Notes: generated from the letters alone by a model not told the origin. DNA of 64,000 nucleotides from Amphritea opalescens (GCF_003957515.1 NZ_RQXW01000002.1:62001-126000), one strand, 5' to 3'; numbered from the stretch's first letter, positions 9,398-19,400 are shown. Program-made: numbers and translations.

Positions 9398-10501
9398 ATG
9401 ATCTCTGTTGAGCAAGCATATAATCTTGAACATGCTGATAGTCACCAGATTCAGTTACTCAGGCATCAGGCATCCGCGTTACGTGATTTGCACTGGGGAG
9501 ATGTTGTTACCTATTCTCGAAAAGTGTTTGTGCCTTTGACGAATATGTGTCGCGATACTTGCGGTTACTGCACCTTTGTCAAAGCACCAGGCTCACCTGA
9601 AGCGAATATCATGACACCGGAAGAGGTCATGGAAGTGGTCTATCAGGGTGAAAAAATGGGCTGCAAAGAGGTGTTGTTTAGCCTAGGTGAAAAGCCGGAA
9701 AAAACCTATCCAGAAGCACGTAAATTTCTCGCGGAGCGGGGCTATAACACCATTATCGATTATCTCTATGATATGTGCCTGATGGTGATTGAGAACACCA
9801 GTATGCTACCGCATGTGAATGCTGGTACCCTATCCGAGCAGGACGTTATCAAGTTGCGCCCGGTGTCGGCCAGTATGGGGATGATGCTCGAAAATGTTAG
9901 CCGTCGCCTGATGGAACAGGGAGAAGCGCACTACGCCTGTCCTGATAAAGTGCCGTTGCAGCGGTTGCGCACCCTCGAATTGACCGGCAAGCATAATGTA
10001 CCATTCACAACCGGGATTCTGATCGGTATCGGCGAAACTTGGCAGGAACGCATTGATAGCTTAGTTGCGATTAATGAGATCCATAAAAAGTATGGTCATA
10101 TTCAAGAAGTAATTATTCAGAATTTTAAAGCGAAGCCCGGAACGGCGATGGCGGATGCACCAGAGCCGAGTCATGAGGAGATGTTGAAAACTCTCGCGGT
10201 CGCTCGATTAATTCTTGATCATACGATTAGTATTCAGGCACCGCCAAATCTGCAGGAATATTATCGGGACTATCTCCACTCTGGTATTAATGACTGGGGA
10301 GGTGTGTCCCCAGTAACCATTGATCATATTAATCCGGAACGAGCATGGCCGAAGATTCAATCTTTGGAGTTTAAATCCTCTGAATGTGGATACCGACTTA
10401 AAGAGCGGTTGGCTATTTATCCACAATATAAAAATTTGCCAGGGAAATATCTTTCTTCAGTCATTGCTAGTCGGGTAGATGATCTTGATGCTGCGGCTTA
10501 G
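9398..10501 (+). CDS. cofG: CofG-type radical SAM enzyme (FO synthase subunit 1), stand-alone
   Basis: The 367-residue protein matches the CofG half of 7,8-didemethyl-8-hydroxy-5-deazariboflavin (FO) synthase along its length. It has KVFVPLTNMCRDTCGYCTF near residue 40 with the CX3CX2C cluster for a 4Fe-4S centre, SMGMMLENVSRRL near 165, the GILIGIGETWQER SAM-binding region near 205, IIQNFKAKPGTAM near 235, and the IQAPPNL and NDWGGVSPVT blocks near 275-305. In established biology CofG acts with CofH on tyrosine and 5-amino-6-ribitylaminouracil to make the F420 chromophore. No cofH or other F420 gene is in the window. The ATG at 9398 has GGGAGA upstream. Its operator links it to the pyrimidine genes. 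The family is firm; the reaction here is uncertain. Confidence 0.9.
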   Translation: MISVEQAYNLEHADSHQIQLLRHQASALRDLHWGDVVTYSRKVFVPLTNMCRDTCGYCTFVKAPGSPEANIMTPEEVMEVVYQGEKMGCKEVLFSLGEKPEKTYPEARKFLAERGYNTIIDYLYDMCLMVIENTSMLPHVNAGTLSEQDVIKLRPVSASMGMMLENVSRRLMEQGEAHYACPDKVPLQRLRTLELTGKHNVPFTTGILIGIGETWQERIDSLVAINEIHKKYGHIQEVIIQNFKAKPGTAMADAPEPSHEEMLKTLAVARLILDHTISIQAPPNLQEYYRDYLHSGINDWGGVSPVTIDHINPERAWPKIQSLEFKSSECGYRLKERLAIYPQYKNLPGKYLSSVIASRVDDLDAAA

Positions 10502-10534
10502 TTAATAAACTGTCTGCTTGTTTGCATAATAATT

Positions 10535-10560
10535 GCCTGAATATATTCAGGCTTTTTTTT
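10535..10560 (+). terminator. Rho-independent terminator of cofG
   Basis: A perfect inverted repeat (GCCTGA/TCAGGC, closing further through the A/T centre) is followed by eight T residues, 33 bases after the cofG stop. Confidence 0.9.
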
Positions 10561-10618
10561 ACTTAACCTTAAGCGCATTAGTTAAGTAATTAGGTGTGTT
10601 TTTGGTTATAAAGATGTA

Positions 10619-10634
10619 TTTACCGGTTGGTAAA
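10619..10634. promoter_or_regulatory. RutR-like palindromic operator, site F
   Basis: TTTACC-GGTT-GGTAAA is a perfect 6-bp-arm palindrome, 65 bases before the Tsx-like channel gene. The left arm could serve as a weak -35 box with TAGTAT 18 bases downstream as the -10. Confidence 0.75.
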
Positions 10635-10699
10635 AAAACCTCTAGTATCGATGCTTCGATGTGTAAATTGACGCATAAAAATAAATATAGAGGTCATAG

Positions 10700-11410
10700 A
10701 TGAAAATTAAAACAATGTGCACGTTATGCTGTGCTTTAGTTTCAACTGGGGTATCCGCTAAACAGCAGTGGAGCGACTTTAGTCTGAGCTATGTAAAAGG
10801 AAGCAACTTTGAAGTGGTTGATCCGGATCAGCAAACCATTACTGTAGAACATGCCAGCGGCCATGATTGGGGTGATACCTTTTTCTTTATCGACCGTCAG
10901 AAATCCGATGATGGTGATACATCCACCTATTTTGAGTTGTCACCCCGTTTAAGCCTCGGTTATGTAACAGGTGCAGATTTCTCGTTTGGCTTGGTCAATG
11001 ATGTCTATCTTGCCGGTACTTGGGAGAGTGGTGAAGGTTTCGATAATTATATGGCAGGCTTGGGTGTAGGTTTAGACCTGCCCGGCTTCCAGTATGCCAA
11101 CGCGAATATCTATCAAGTGAATAATGAAAACACGGACGACGATATTATGGTCACTCTGACATGGGGTGTGCCATTTAGCATCGGCAATGCGGATTTTCTC
11201 TACGATGGCTTTATCGACTGGTCTAGCGAAGAAGATGATCACGCATCAGAAACTAACTTTACCTCACAGTTGAAATGGAATGCGGGCAAGTTGATTGGTA
11301 CAGCGTCACCGGTTTATGTGGGTATCGAGTATTCTCATTGGAGCAATAAGTATGGCATTGATGGTGCCGATGAGAGGAACCCTGCACTATTGCTGAAGTG
11401 GCATTTCTAA
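10700..11410 (+). CDS. Tsx-like nucleoside-specific outer membrane channel
   Basis: The 236-residue protein has a signal peptide with likely cleavage after GVSA (about residue 20). A beta-rich body follows with QQWSDFSLSYVKGSNF, HDWGDTFFFIDRQ and a C-terminal LLKWHF ending in Phe, as outer membrane barrels do. These are hallmarks of the Tsx/OmpK channel family, which passes nucleosides and similar solutes across the outer membrane. The ATG at 10700 has AGAGGTCATAG upstream. Its promoter carries palindrome F, placing it in the pyrimidine regulon as the outer-membrane entry route ahead of the NCS1 transporters. The channel's selectivity here is inferred. Confidence 0.88.
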   Translation: MKIKTMCTLCCALVSTGVSAKQQWSDFSLSYVKGSNFEVVDPDQQTITVEHASGHDWGDTFFFIDRQKSDDGDTSTYFELSPRLSLGYVTGADFSFGLVNDVYLAGTWESGEGFDNYMAGLGVGLDLPGFQYANANIYQVNNENTDDDIMVTLTWGVPFSIGNADFLYDGFIDWSSEEDDHASETNFTSQLKWNAGKLIGTASPVYVGIEYSHWSNKYGIDGADERNPALLLKWHF

Positions 11411-11489
11411 GCGTCTTTTGCTGATTAATAGCAACTGTTAACCGAGACATCCCCTTCTGTTATCGGTGTTACGGGCTTAATGATAATAG

Positions 11490-11523
11490 ACTCCCGATAT
11501 CCTCTAAAGCGGATATCGGGAGT
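11490..11523. terminator. Long stem-loop between convergent genes
   Basis: A perfect 13-bp stem (ACTCCCGATATCC and its complement) with an 8-base loop sits between the Tsx-like gene and the convergent aldehyde dehydrogenase. There is no U-tract on either side, so it may act as a transcription barrier or 3'-end stabiliser. Confidence 0.6.
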
Positions 11524-11537
11524 GTCAGCTAGAATGT

Positions 11538-12959
11538 TTATTTCTGTATTTTAAGGGTGTGCAGTGAGGTGTATTCGGCGAGGCCATGATGGCCAAACTC
11601 AACGCCAAATCCCGATTGCTTTGTCCCACCAAAGGGCGCATCCGGTTGTACCGCACCATGGGTATTCACCCAAGACGTACCACACTCTAATCGCTGTGCG
11701 ATGGTCTCAGCCGCGCTAATATCGGCAGACCAGACAGAGCCCCCTAAACCATTTGGATTATCGTTGGCCAGTGCAACGGCGCTGTCGATATCGGTGTATT
11801 TAATCACCGGCAGAATCGGTCCGAACTGTTCCTCATCGACTAGTTCATCACCATTACTCAGCCCAGCAACGATGGTCGGCTCAAAGAAAAAACCTTGAGA
11901 ACCTATACGTTTGCCGCCAGCGAGAATCTGTCCGCCAGCGTTGGTGGCGCTTGCGGCAAGCTTAAGCACAATGTTGAGTTGCTCTTCGTTCTGTAGCGGG
12001 CCTAATTGACTGTCAGGGTTGAGTGCATCGCCAACTACCACGGCTTTTGCCTGTTCTGCCAATGCCTGACAGACCTCATCATAGATAGATTCATGCACAT
12101 AAAGCCGTTTCAGGCAGGCGCAGGTTTGGCCGTTGTTGTGGAAGGCCGCACCAAATAGCTGTGGCGCGACGCTATCAATATCGATATCTGGCAACACGAT
12201 AGCCGCATCGTTACCGCCGAGTTCGAGGGTGAGTCGTTTCAGGCTAGTGGCCGCCGATGCCATGATCGCCTTGCCGGTAGGAGTGGAACCGGTGAAAATG
12301 ATCTTGTTCACTTCGGGGTGTGCAACCAGTGCGCCACCCACATCGCCATAACCTGTGACGATATTCAGAACACCTTTGGGTAGCACTGTATTGGCCAGTT
12401 CGACGAAGCGCAATGTGGCTAAAGGCGTTTTCTCAGATGGTTTGATGACGACGGTGTTGCCGGCCCGCAGAGCGGGGATAACATGCCAAATAGCAATCAT
12501 CAGCGGCCAGTTCCAAGGGGTTATCGAAGCGACAACGCCCAGCGGCTTGCGGTAGGCTTTGACGAACAGTTCGTCATCATCCTGAATGATCTCATCGGCT
12601 AAGGTGATATCGGCGGTGACGTGGGTCCAGCCAATCGAGCCCATTAGTTCCATCGTTGCGCCGACAAAGTTCAGGCCGCCACGGGGTTTTCCGGTTTCCT
12701 GGCAGATGAGTGTTTCCAACTCTTCTTGATGCTGTTCCAATAACTGACCTAGCTGATGGATCAGCCCACTGCGAGCTTCATCGGAGGTGGCGCTCCACTG
12801 CGGAAAGGCGCGTCGGGCAGCATTGACGGCTTGATCGACTAACGCGGGGTTGGCCAGAGGGCATTGGGCAAAAGGTTCACCGTTTGACGGGTTAATCACA
12901 TCGAGTGTTTCGCCGGTGTTGATGGCAGTACCGTCGATGGTGAGATTGAATTCGGACAT
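11538..12959 (-). CDS. NAD(P)-dependent aldehyde dehydrogenase
   Basis: This 473-residue ALDH-superfamily enzyme oxidises an aldehyde to the acid. It shows ITPWNWPLMIAIWHVIPAL near 145, KPSEKTPL near 172, the nucleotide-binding FTGSTPTGK near 222, the general-base Glu in LELGGND near 245 and the nucleophilic Cys in NNGQTCACLKRLYVHE near 275. The substrate is not evident from sequence. It lies 89 bases after the ThDP enzyme in the same direction, so the natural reading is decarboxylation of a 2-oxo acid to an aldehyde followed by oxidation here. That pairing is inference. The start at 12959 follows AGGAAGCCCT. Length is normal. Confidence 0.92.
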   Translation of the reverse strand: MSEFNLTIDGTAINTGETLDVINPSNGEPFAQCPLANPALVDQAVNAARRAFPQWSATSDEARSGLIHQLGQLLEQHQEELETLICQETGKPRGGLNFVGATMELMGSIGWTHVTADITLADEIIQDDDELFVKAYRKPLGVVASITPWNWPLMIAIWHVIPALRAGNTVVIKPSEKTPLATLRFVELANTVLPKGVLNIVTGYGDVGGALVAHPEVNKIIFTGSTPTGKAIMASAATSLKRLTLELGGNDAAIVLPDIDIDSVAPQLFGAAFHNNGQTCACLKRLYVHESIYDEVCQALAEQAKAVVVGDALNPDSQLGPLQNEEQLNIVLKLAASATNAGGQILAGGKRIGSQGFFFEPTIVAGLSNGDELVDEEQFGPILPVIKYTDIDSAVALANDNPNGLGGSVWSADISAAETIAQRLECGTSWVNTHGAVQPDAPFGGTKQSGFGVEFGHHGLAEYTSLHTLKIQK

Positions 12960-13048
12960 AGGGCTTCCTTACTTATTTTTTTGTTTCATCATTGGCCAGT
13001 AACACCGGGACGTCAACATATTAAAGCCCGAGTGCAGAAGGTCACGTG

Positions 13049-14725
13049 TTAGCGTTGTGGCTGGGATAGTCGTTGTTGCATGTGGATAAACTCCCAAGGA
13101 GAGGTCTCTTCGCCCCGTTCACAAACCACTTCGATCAGTGCCGGTGCGTTGTTATTGATGCATTTTTCCAGCACGGGTTTTAATTCTGCCGGAGACGTCA
13201 CGCGGTAGGCGTTCACATGGCAACTTTCCGCCAGTTTAATAAAATCGGGGGTGAGTAACTCAGAGCCGCTGTAACGGCTGTTATAGTGCATATCCTGATC
13301 TCGGCGCACATTACCATAGGCATTGTTGTTGAAGACCAGGGTGACCAGACCAATATTATGTTCGGCGGCGGTAATCAGTTCTTGTACGCCAAACATAAAA
13401 CCGCCATCACCACAGACAGACACCACGGCTTTATCAGGGTTGGCGACCTTCACGCCCAACGCGGTGGGAAAACCATATCCAAGGGTGCCTTGAAAGCCGC
13501 CTTCGATGTAGGTGCGTGGTGCGAGTACCGGCAAGCCACCGATCCAAGTGGTGAATCCCATTTGAGACAGCTCCGGTATATAGAAGCCATCGCGGGGTAG
13601 CACATCTCGGATAACCGAGAGGTAGGACATCTGCGGTTGTACCTTTTGGATCGCCTGCCAAGCCACGGCTTTGGCAGTGGCTATCTCATCTATGCGTTTG
13701 CTATCCGGTGAGACCTGCGAAGCGAGTTGGTCGGTTAAGAGGCGGCAGGCGGCGGCTGAATCGGCAATAACGCCCACGTCTGGGGTGAAAATATTCATCT
13801 GGGCGGGGTCGATATCGATACGGATTAGTTTAGGGCCGGAGGTCGGCACCTGCTGATATTCCATATAGTTACCCCAGCGCATATAGGGCATCTCTAGGCG
13901 GGAGCCGATGCCGATAAGCAGGTCGGTGTCATCCCAGAGTTCGCGGGCGGCAACCGGCGGAACACCTAATGGATGATCTTCAGCGACGATGCCTCGGCCG
14001 CTGCGAAAACCGGTGACGGGAGCATTCAGAAGTTCAGCTAGTGCTAATACCTCGGCGGATGCATGTTGCGCACCCGCACCGCACATGATCATCGGCTTTT
14101 TGGCACCGCGAATCAGTTTGACGGCGGCACTAATCTCATCCGGATTGATTGCTGGGCTCACTGCGGCTTCCGGTGTATGGATGGCGGCATCCTGTTGCTC
14201 AGCCATCACATCCCAGCACATCTCAACGGTTACGGGGCCGGGGCGACCATTGCGGGAGGTGGCAAAGGCCTGATTGACCTTGTCCGACACATTATCCTGC
14301 TGATGGATGGTGATCGCATCCTTGATAATTGTTTTGAGTGTACCCGCTTGGTCTGACAGTTCATGCAGATGGCCACGTCCCTGTCCCATAAATGAGCTAG
14401 GCACCTGACCGGTCAGGCCGACAATAGAGCTACAGTTACCCATGGCGGTACATAATGCCGCCGTGGTGTTGAGAATGCCGGGCCCTGGTACCACAGAGAA
14501 GACGCCGGTTTTGCCGGTCGATTTGGCATAACCCATGGCCATGTAAGCGGCGCTTTGCTCATGGCGGGGAACGATCAGATCGATGGAGCTGTTATAGATG
14601 CCATCAAACATCGGGTAGATCTGCGCGCCAGGAATGCCAAAAATCGTCTCTGTTCCGTTGGCTGCAGCCGCGGCAATGATCGCTTCACCGCCGCTCATTC
14701 GAGTTGTATCTGTCGCGTTGCTCAT
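13049..14725 (-). CDS. Thiamine diphosphate-dependent enzyme, acetolactate synthase/2-oxo-acid decarboxylase-like
   Basis: The 558-residue protein has the three domains of the ThDP family. The N-terminal Pyr domain holds the catalytic Glu in VPRHEQSAAYMAMGYA near 55 and GVFSVVPGPGILN near 75. The central domain includes AKKPMIMCGAGAQ near 205. The C-terminal PP domain holds the GDGGFMFG…NNN cofactor motif near 440. It does not read as the biosynthetic IlvB. A decarboxylase or carboligase acting on a 2-oxo acid is likely, with the adjacent aldehyde dehydrogenase using the product. The ATG at 14725 is chosen; a GTG three codons earlier is possible and neither has a strong ribosome site. A LysR gene diverges 156 bases away. 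Confidence 0.88.
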   Translation of the reverse strand: MSNATDTTRMSGGEAIIAAAAANGTETIFGIPGAQIYPMFDGIYNSSIDLIVPRHEQSAAYMAMGYAKSTGKTGVFSVVPGPGILNTTAALCTAMGNCSSIVGLTGQVPSSFMGQGRGHLHELSDQAGTLKTIIKDAITIHQQDNVSDKVNQAFATSRNGRPGPVTVEMCWDVMAEQQDAAIHTPEAAVSPAINPDEISAAVKLIRGAKKPMIMCGAGAQHASAEVLALAELLNAPVTGFRSGRGIVAEDHPLGVPPVAARELWDDTDLLIGIGSRLEMPYMRWGNYMEYQQVPTSGPKLIRIDIDPAQMNIFTPDVGVIADSAAACRLLTDQLASQVSPDSKRIDEIATAKAVAWQAIQKVQPQMSYLSVIRDVLPRDGFYIPELSQMGFTTWIGGLPVLAPRTYIEGGFQGTLGYGFPTALGVKVANPDKAVVSVCGDGGFMFGVQELITAAEHNIGLVTLVFNNNAYGNVRRDQDMHYNSRYSGSELLTPDFIKLAESCHVNAYRVTSPAELKPVLEKCINNNAPALIEVVCERGEETSPWEFIHMQQRLSQPQR

Positions 14726-14881
14726 GGGTACCACTGCTTTTATTAGTTGCTTTAGACCTATACTAGAAAAGCACTGGTTATAATAAAACTATAGATAATG
14801 TTTATAGGTTATAATTAATTCGTTATAGATAAGGCGTTTAGTTGTCGTTATTAGCCGTGTAAAACTGATCTTGGGTCCGTT
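14726..14881. promoter_or_regulatory. Divergent LysR-type control region
   Basis: The gap between the ThDP enzyme and the LysR gene is A/T-rich. It contains two direct ATAGATAA copies (near 14790 and 14825) and the TTATAGGTTATAA stretch between them, the kind of repeated sequence a LysR protein binds. No exact operator can be fixed. Confidence 0.45.
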
Positions 14882-15832
14882 ATGAATATTAAACAGCTGC
14901 AGTATTTCCTTAAAGTGGCCGAGATGAAAAGTATCGCGGCGGCGGCTCGACAGCTGGATATTGCCCAGCCGGCCCTAAGCTTGCAGATCTCTAAGCTAGA
15001 ACATGAGGTGCAATCACAGCTTTTTTCCCGCGGTATCAAAGGGGTGCAGCTCACCGAATCGGGTCTGCTATTTGAAAAACATGTGCAGATGGTGGTGGGA
15101 CAGCTAAACCGAGCGATCAGTGATATTTCAGAGCTTGAGGGCAGCCCCAAAGGTAAGCTGGTTATCGTGATGAATCAGGCGGGGGTTAACCTGCTGGCGA
15201 TGCCGGTGTCTCAGGTGATTGAGAGCGCCTTCCCCAATGTGGAGCTGGATCTGCGCATGGGACTGTCTTATCAGGTGGTTGAACAGCTTGCCAGTGGTGA
15301 AGCGGATCTGGCGATCACCTATGAGGAGGGAGCGGATAATAAGAGCATCTCCCGTGAGCTTTTGATCCGCGAAGATCTCTATTTCACCACGCAACTGAAT
15401 GATCAAAACCGAGATCTCGATACGATTCGTTTTAAAGATCTGGTCGACTATGAAATAGTCACGACCTCAGAAAAAGAATCCCTAGGGCGTAAGATTCGCG
15501 AGTATGAAAAGCGTGAAGGGATAGAGCTAAAGAAAAAAATGCCCTATGGTCAGTTGCTCACCAGCCTGCGGTTTGTCTGTGAGGGGCACTGTCATATGAT
15601 TTTGCCCTCCTCGGCTTTTTTCCATCTAGAACAGGCTGGACAGCTGAAAGCATTAAAAATTATTGAACCGGAAATGACCCGTAATGTGTATCTGGCCATT
15701 AATCATGAGCGCCCGGTACGAAATATCACCCTAAAAGTGATTGAGCTGATTAAAGCCTGTGCTTACCAAGAGCACCTGATGGGGAATTGGCGCGGGGAGA
15801 TGAACAAAGCTACCGTCGGAAAGGCAGGCTAG
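14882..15832 (+). CDS. LysR family transcriptional regulator
   Basis: The 316-residue protein begins at once with the helix-turn-helix (MNIKQLQYFLKVAEMKSIAA, then DIAQPALSLQISKLEHEV), followed by a LysR effector domain starting with GKLVIVMNQAGVN near residue 92. It resembles the Nac/CbbR-like branch. It diverges from the ThDP-enzyme/aldehyde-dehydrogenase pair, so it probably activates them in response to their substrate. The gamma-carbonic anhydrase gene follows in the same direction 55 bases later, and transcripts may continue into it. The effector is unknown. Confidence 0.92.
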   Translation: MNIKQLQYFLKVAEMKSIAAAARQLDIAQPALSLQISKLEHEVQSQLFSRGIKGVQLTESGLLFEKHVQMVVGQLNRAISDISELEGSPKGKLVIVMNQAGVNLLAMPVSQVIESAFPNVELDLRMGLSYQVVEQLASGEADLAITYEEGADNKSISRELLIREDLYFTTQLNDQNRDLDTIRFKDLVDYEIVTTSEKESLGRKIREYEKREGIELKKKMPYGQLLTSLRFVCEGHCHMILPSSAFFHLEQAGQLKALKIIEPEMTRNVYLAINHERPVRNITLKVIELIKACAYQEHLMGNWRGEMNKATVGKAG

Positions 15833-15887
15833 GCCGTCGTAGGGCCGCAGATCCCCGGTAATAACCTATCAACAGGAGAGAACAGCG

Positions 15888-16412
15888 ATGGCGATTTATG
15901 AATTAGACGGTCAGCAGCCGCAAGTGGATGCAGATACCTATGTGGCCGATCAGGCGACGGTGATTGGTCATGTGACCTTAGAGGCGGGTGTGAGTATTTG
16001 GCCGCAGGCGGTATTGCGTGGGGATAACGAACCGATTGTGATCAGTCAGGGGAGTAACGTGCAGGAAGGCGCGGTGCTGCATACCGATCCGGGTTATCCG
16101 TTGATGGTTGAAGAGCGGGTAACTATTGGCCATCAGGCGATGTTACATGGCTGCCATATTGGAACGGGGTCGCTGATTGGGATTCAGGCGGTTGTGCTAA
16201 ACGGCGCGGTGATTGGCAAAAATTGCTTGGTCGGAGCCGGCGCGGTTGTGACGGAAGGCAAGGTCTTTCCCGATAACTCACTGATTCTGGGTGTGCCGGC
16301 GAAGGTGGTTAAAGAGTTGAGTGCCGATGCTATCGCCAATATGCATAGCAATGCGGATAAATATGTTGAGAACGGCCGTAAGCATAAGACATTGCTGAAG
16401 AAACTGAGTTAA
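15888..16412 (+). CDS. Gamma-carbonic anhydrase family protein
   Basis: The 174-residue protein is built of hexapeptide repeats forming a left-handed beta helix. Metal-ligand histidines lie in VTIGHQAMLHGCHIG near residues 80-90, and GAGAVVTEGKVFPDNSLILGVPAKV comes near 125-140. This is the YrdA/CaiE/PaaY group; members are trimers, some with carbonic anhydrase activity and others with thioesterase or uncertain roles. The ATG has an AGGAGAG ribosome site. Its position after the LysR gene and near a decarboxylase fits handling of CO2, but this is speculative because such genes are also scattered as housekeeping genes. Confidence 0.88.
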   Translation: MAIYELDGQQPQVDADTYVADQATVIGHVTLEAGVSIWPQAVLRGDNEPIVISQGSNVQEGAVLHTDPGYPLMVEERVTIGHQAMLHGCHIGTGSLIGIQAVVLNGAVIGKNCLVGAGAVVTEGKVFPDNSLILGVPAKVVKELSADAIANMHSNADKYVENGRKHKTLLKKLS

Positions 16413-16464
16413 ACCGGATGTTTCCGGCTTAACGTTGACGGCCCAAGTCCTAAGGCCTAAGCCC

Positions 16465-19400
16465 TTATGCCTTAGATGAGCGATGATTGACCAGATGGTA
16501 GGTCACGGGGATCAGGACTAAGCTGACGAGCATCGAAAAGCTGAGCCCCCAGATCACGGTGATCGCCAAGGGTTGCAGCATTTCGGCGCCATCTCCCCAG
16601 CCCAGCGCCAGTGGCAACATACCCGCCACGGTGCTTAGGGTGGTCATAATGATCGGCCGTAATCGCAGTCGAGCGGCCTCGAGAATCGCCTCTGAGATAC
16701 TGCTGCCTTTATCGCGGGCGATCTCTACATATTCGACTAGCAGAATCGCGTTATTCACCACGATACCGGTGAGCATAATCACCCCTAGCCAGACCGGCAT
16801 TGACAGTGGAATGCCGGTTAGCCAGAGTCCCGCGGCGACGCCGATAGCAGCAAAAGGCACACCAAAGATGATGATCAGTGGATTGCGCAGTGATTCATAC
16901 TGAATCGCCATTACCACAAAGACCAAAAACAGCGCTAACCCCAGCAACATAGTGGTGAGCTTGTTCTGCTCCGCCAGCACCTTTTCTGAACCGCCGTCAT
17001 AGACGCTATACCCTTCAGGCAGGACGACCTTATCCCGTAGGGTATTGATCGCGCTGAGTGCTTCTCCCAAGGTGATATTCGGTGCGAGAGAGGCAGAAAC
17101 CTCGACGATCCGCATCTGGTTATCCCGCTGGATACTCGCTGGCGATTCAATCAGTTGAATGCTGGCGACATCGGACAGGTGTACCGGCGGCGATGAGCCG
17201 GTGCCGGGAAAGAGGAGCAGGGTTTCTATCGATTCAGGGGTGTTGAAATGCTGTTCGGCGAGTCGTAGGCGGATATCGTAGGCATGGTCTTCGGTAATAA
17301 ATTCGCTGATGACTTTGCCTTGTAGTGCTATCTGTGTGGCCTCTATCAGATCGGCCAGATCGATACCGAGTTGATTGGCGCGTACCCGGTCGAGACTGAT
17401 AGAGAGTTCGTTCAGACGGTCTTCTGCCGAGTGACTCAGGTTGCGTAGCTGGGGTAGCGCTTTGAGTTGATCGGTTAACTCATCCGCTAGACGGATCAGG
17501 GTTTTATTATCCGGCCCCTGCAATCGTAGGCTGATATCTTCGCTGCCGCTGTTGGTGCGGATACCGCGGATGCCTCTTTGGGTCATTCTCACGGTGAAGC
17601 CTGCTAGCTGTAGTGATGCGATCTGGCGTTGTAACTTTTCTATCCATTGATGACTGGACAGCTCACGTTCGGCAACCGATTTAAGCTGTACGATAACGGT
17701 CGAGCGGTTGGATTGCTCCCGCTGGGATCGGCCGAATACCGAACCACCCACAAGGGTAAAGACGGTGTCTGTTTCTGGTTGTTGGGAAAATAGGGTTTCC
17801 AGTTGGGTGACTCGAGCGTCCATCTCTGTCAGCGAGATGCCGGTATCGGCGGTGATTCTGATGGTAATTCGACCGTCATCCAACGCTGGCAGAAAGATCT
17901 GTTTACCGCTGGTAAATACCGGTAGAGAGACGATGAGGGCAAGGATAAAAGCCAAAAGAGTCAGCAGCCGGTATCGTAGAAAACGTTTTAAAATAGCGGT
18001 GTAAATTCGTTGCAGGCCTTTGATCGCGCGGTCCGTTAGGTGTCTAACCCCGCCGCTGCGAGAGGGCTTAGTGGCCGCCGCGAGTGCCGGCACCAGTGTC
18101 AGTGCGATCACCATGGAGGCAAAAATAGCCGCTGAAATGGTAATAATCAGCTCTTGAAAGAGTAAGCCTGTTAGCCCGCCGATAAACAGGAAGGGCAGTA
18201 TGGCGCAGAGGTTGGTGGAGGTTGAGGCGATAATAGCGCTGTTCACCTCGGTGGCGGCATTATTGGCTGCCGCGAGGGGGTGTTCATGATTTTGCTGATG
18301 GCGGCTGATGTTTTCCAGCATCACGATGGTGTTATCCACCAACATGCCGATACCTAATGCCAACCCTCCGAGGGTCATGATATTAAGCGTTAGGCCGCCA
18401 AGCCCCATCAATACACAGGTAAACATAATCGCAATCGGGATCGCGCTACCGATAATCAGTGTATGGCGCAGGTTACCTAAGAACAGGTAGACCACGGCCA
18501 TCGCCAGTAGCGCGCCGCTGATCGCCGCTGTGGTGGCATTATTGAGGGACTGTTTAACATAGATAGATTGATCGGATACCTGGGTGACGCTGATATCGTC
18601 GGGAATAATCTGTTGTTGCTTGAGCCATGCTAAGCGCTCTTTGACTTGATCGGCCACATAGGTGGTGTTGGCTGCGGGTTGTTTTTGAATCGATAATTTG
18701 ATGCCCGGAATGCCGTCGGCACGAATCAGAATGCGTTCATCTTCGGTGCTGAACGACACATTGGCCAAGTCTGCGAGGGTGAGAGTGGTGTCGCCTCGAC
18801 GGGCCACCGGTAGTTGTCGCAGCTGTTCTAGCGAGATCAGCCGGCCGCTGATGCGACTGTTGAGCTCATTGCCGGGCATGGTGATCCGTCCCGCGGCTTG
18901 GTCCCCATTACCTTGGGTGACGGCATTTGAGAGCGTGTTGTAGCTGATATCGTAGGCGGCCATGCGCTGTTGGTCCGGAATAATATGGACTTCACGCACC
19001 ACCCCTCCGCCCACTTCGGCAGCCGCTACTCCGGGAAGGTTGAGCAGCCATTTCGCAATCACATCGTCGGACCACTGGCGCAGCGCGGCACTGTCTCGAA
19101 TTTGAGAGCTGATGACAAATTCCATCACCGGAATCTGTGAGGGATCGAGCTTATAGATCACCGGTGAATCGATTGAGTCCGGCAGGGTGCGGCGGGCTCG
19201 GTCTAGTCGGGTGCTGGCATCCCGTAGCGCGACATCAATATCTTTACCATATTCAAAGGCGAGATCGACGGTGGTGGTGCCTTGGGTGGTGGTCGACTGC
19301 ACATGAATCGCATCTTCGGTAATGGCTAGTTGTTCTTCGAGTTTACGGGTGACGCGGTCCTCCATGACCGTGGGTGGGACGCCGCTGTCGAGTACGCGGA

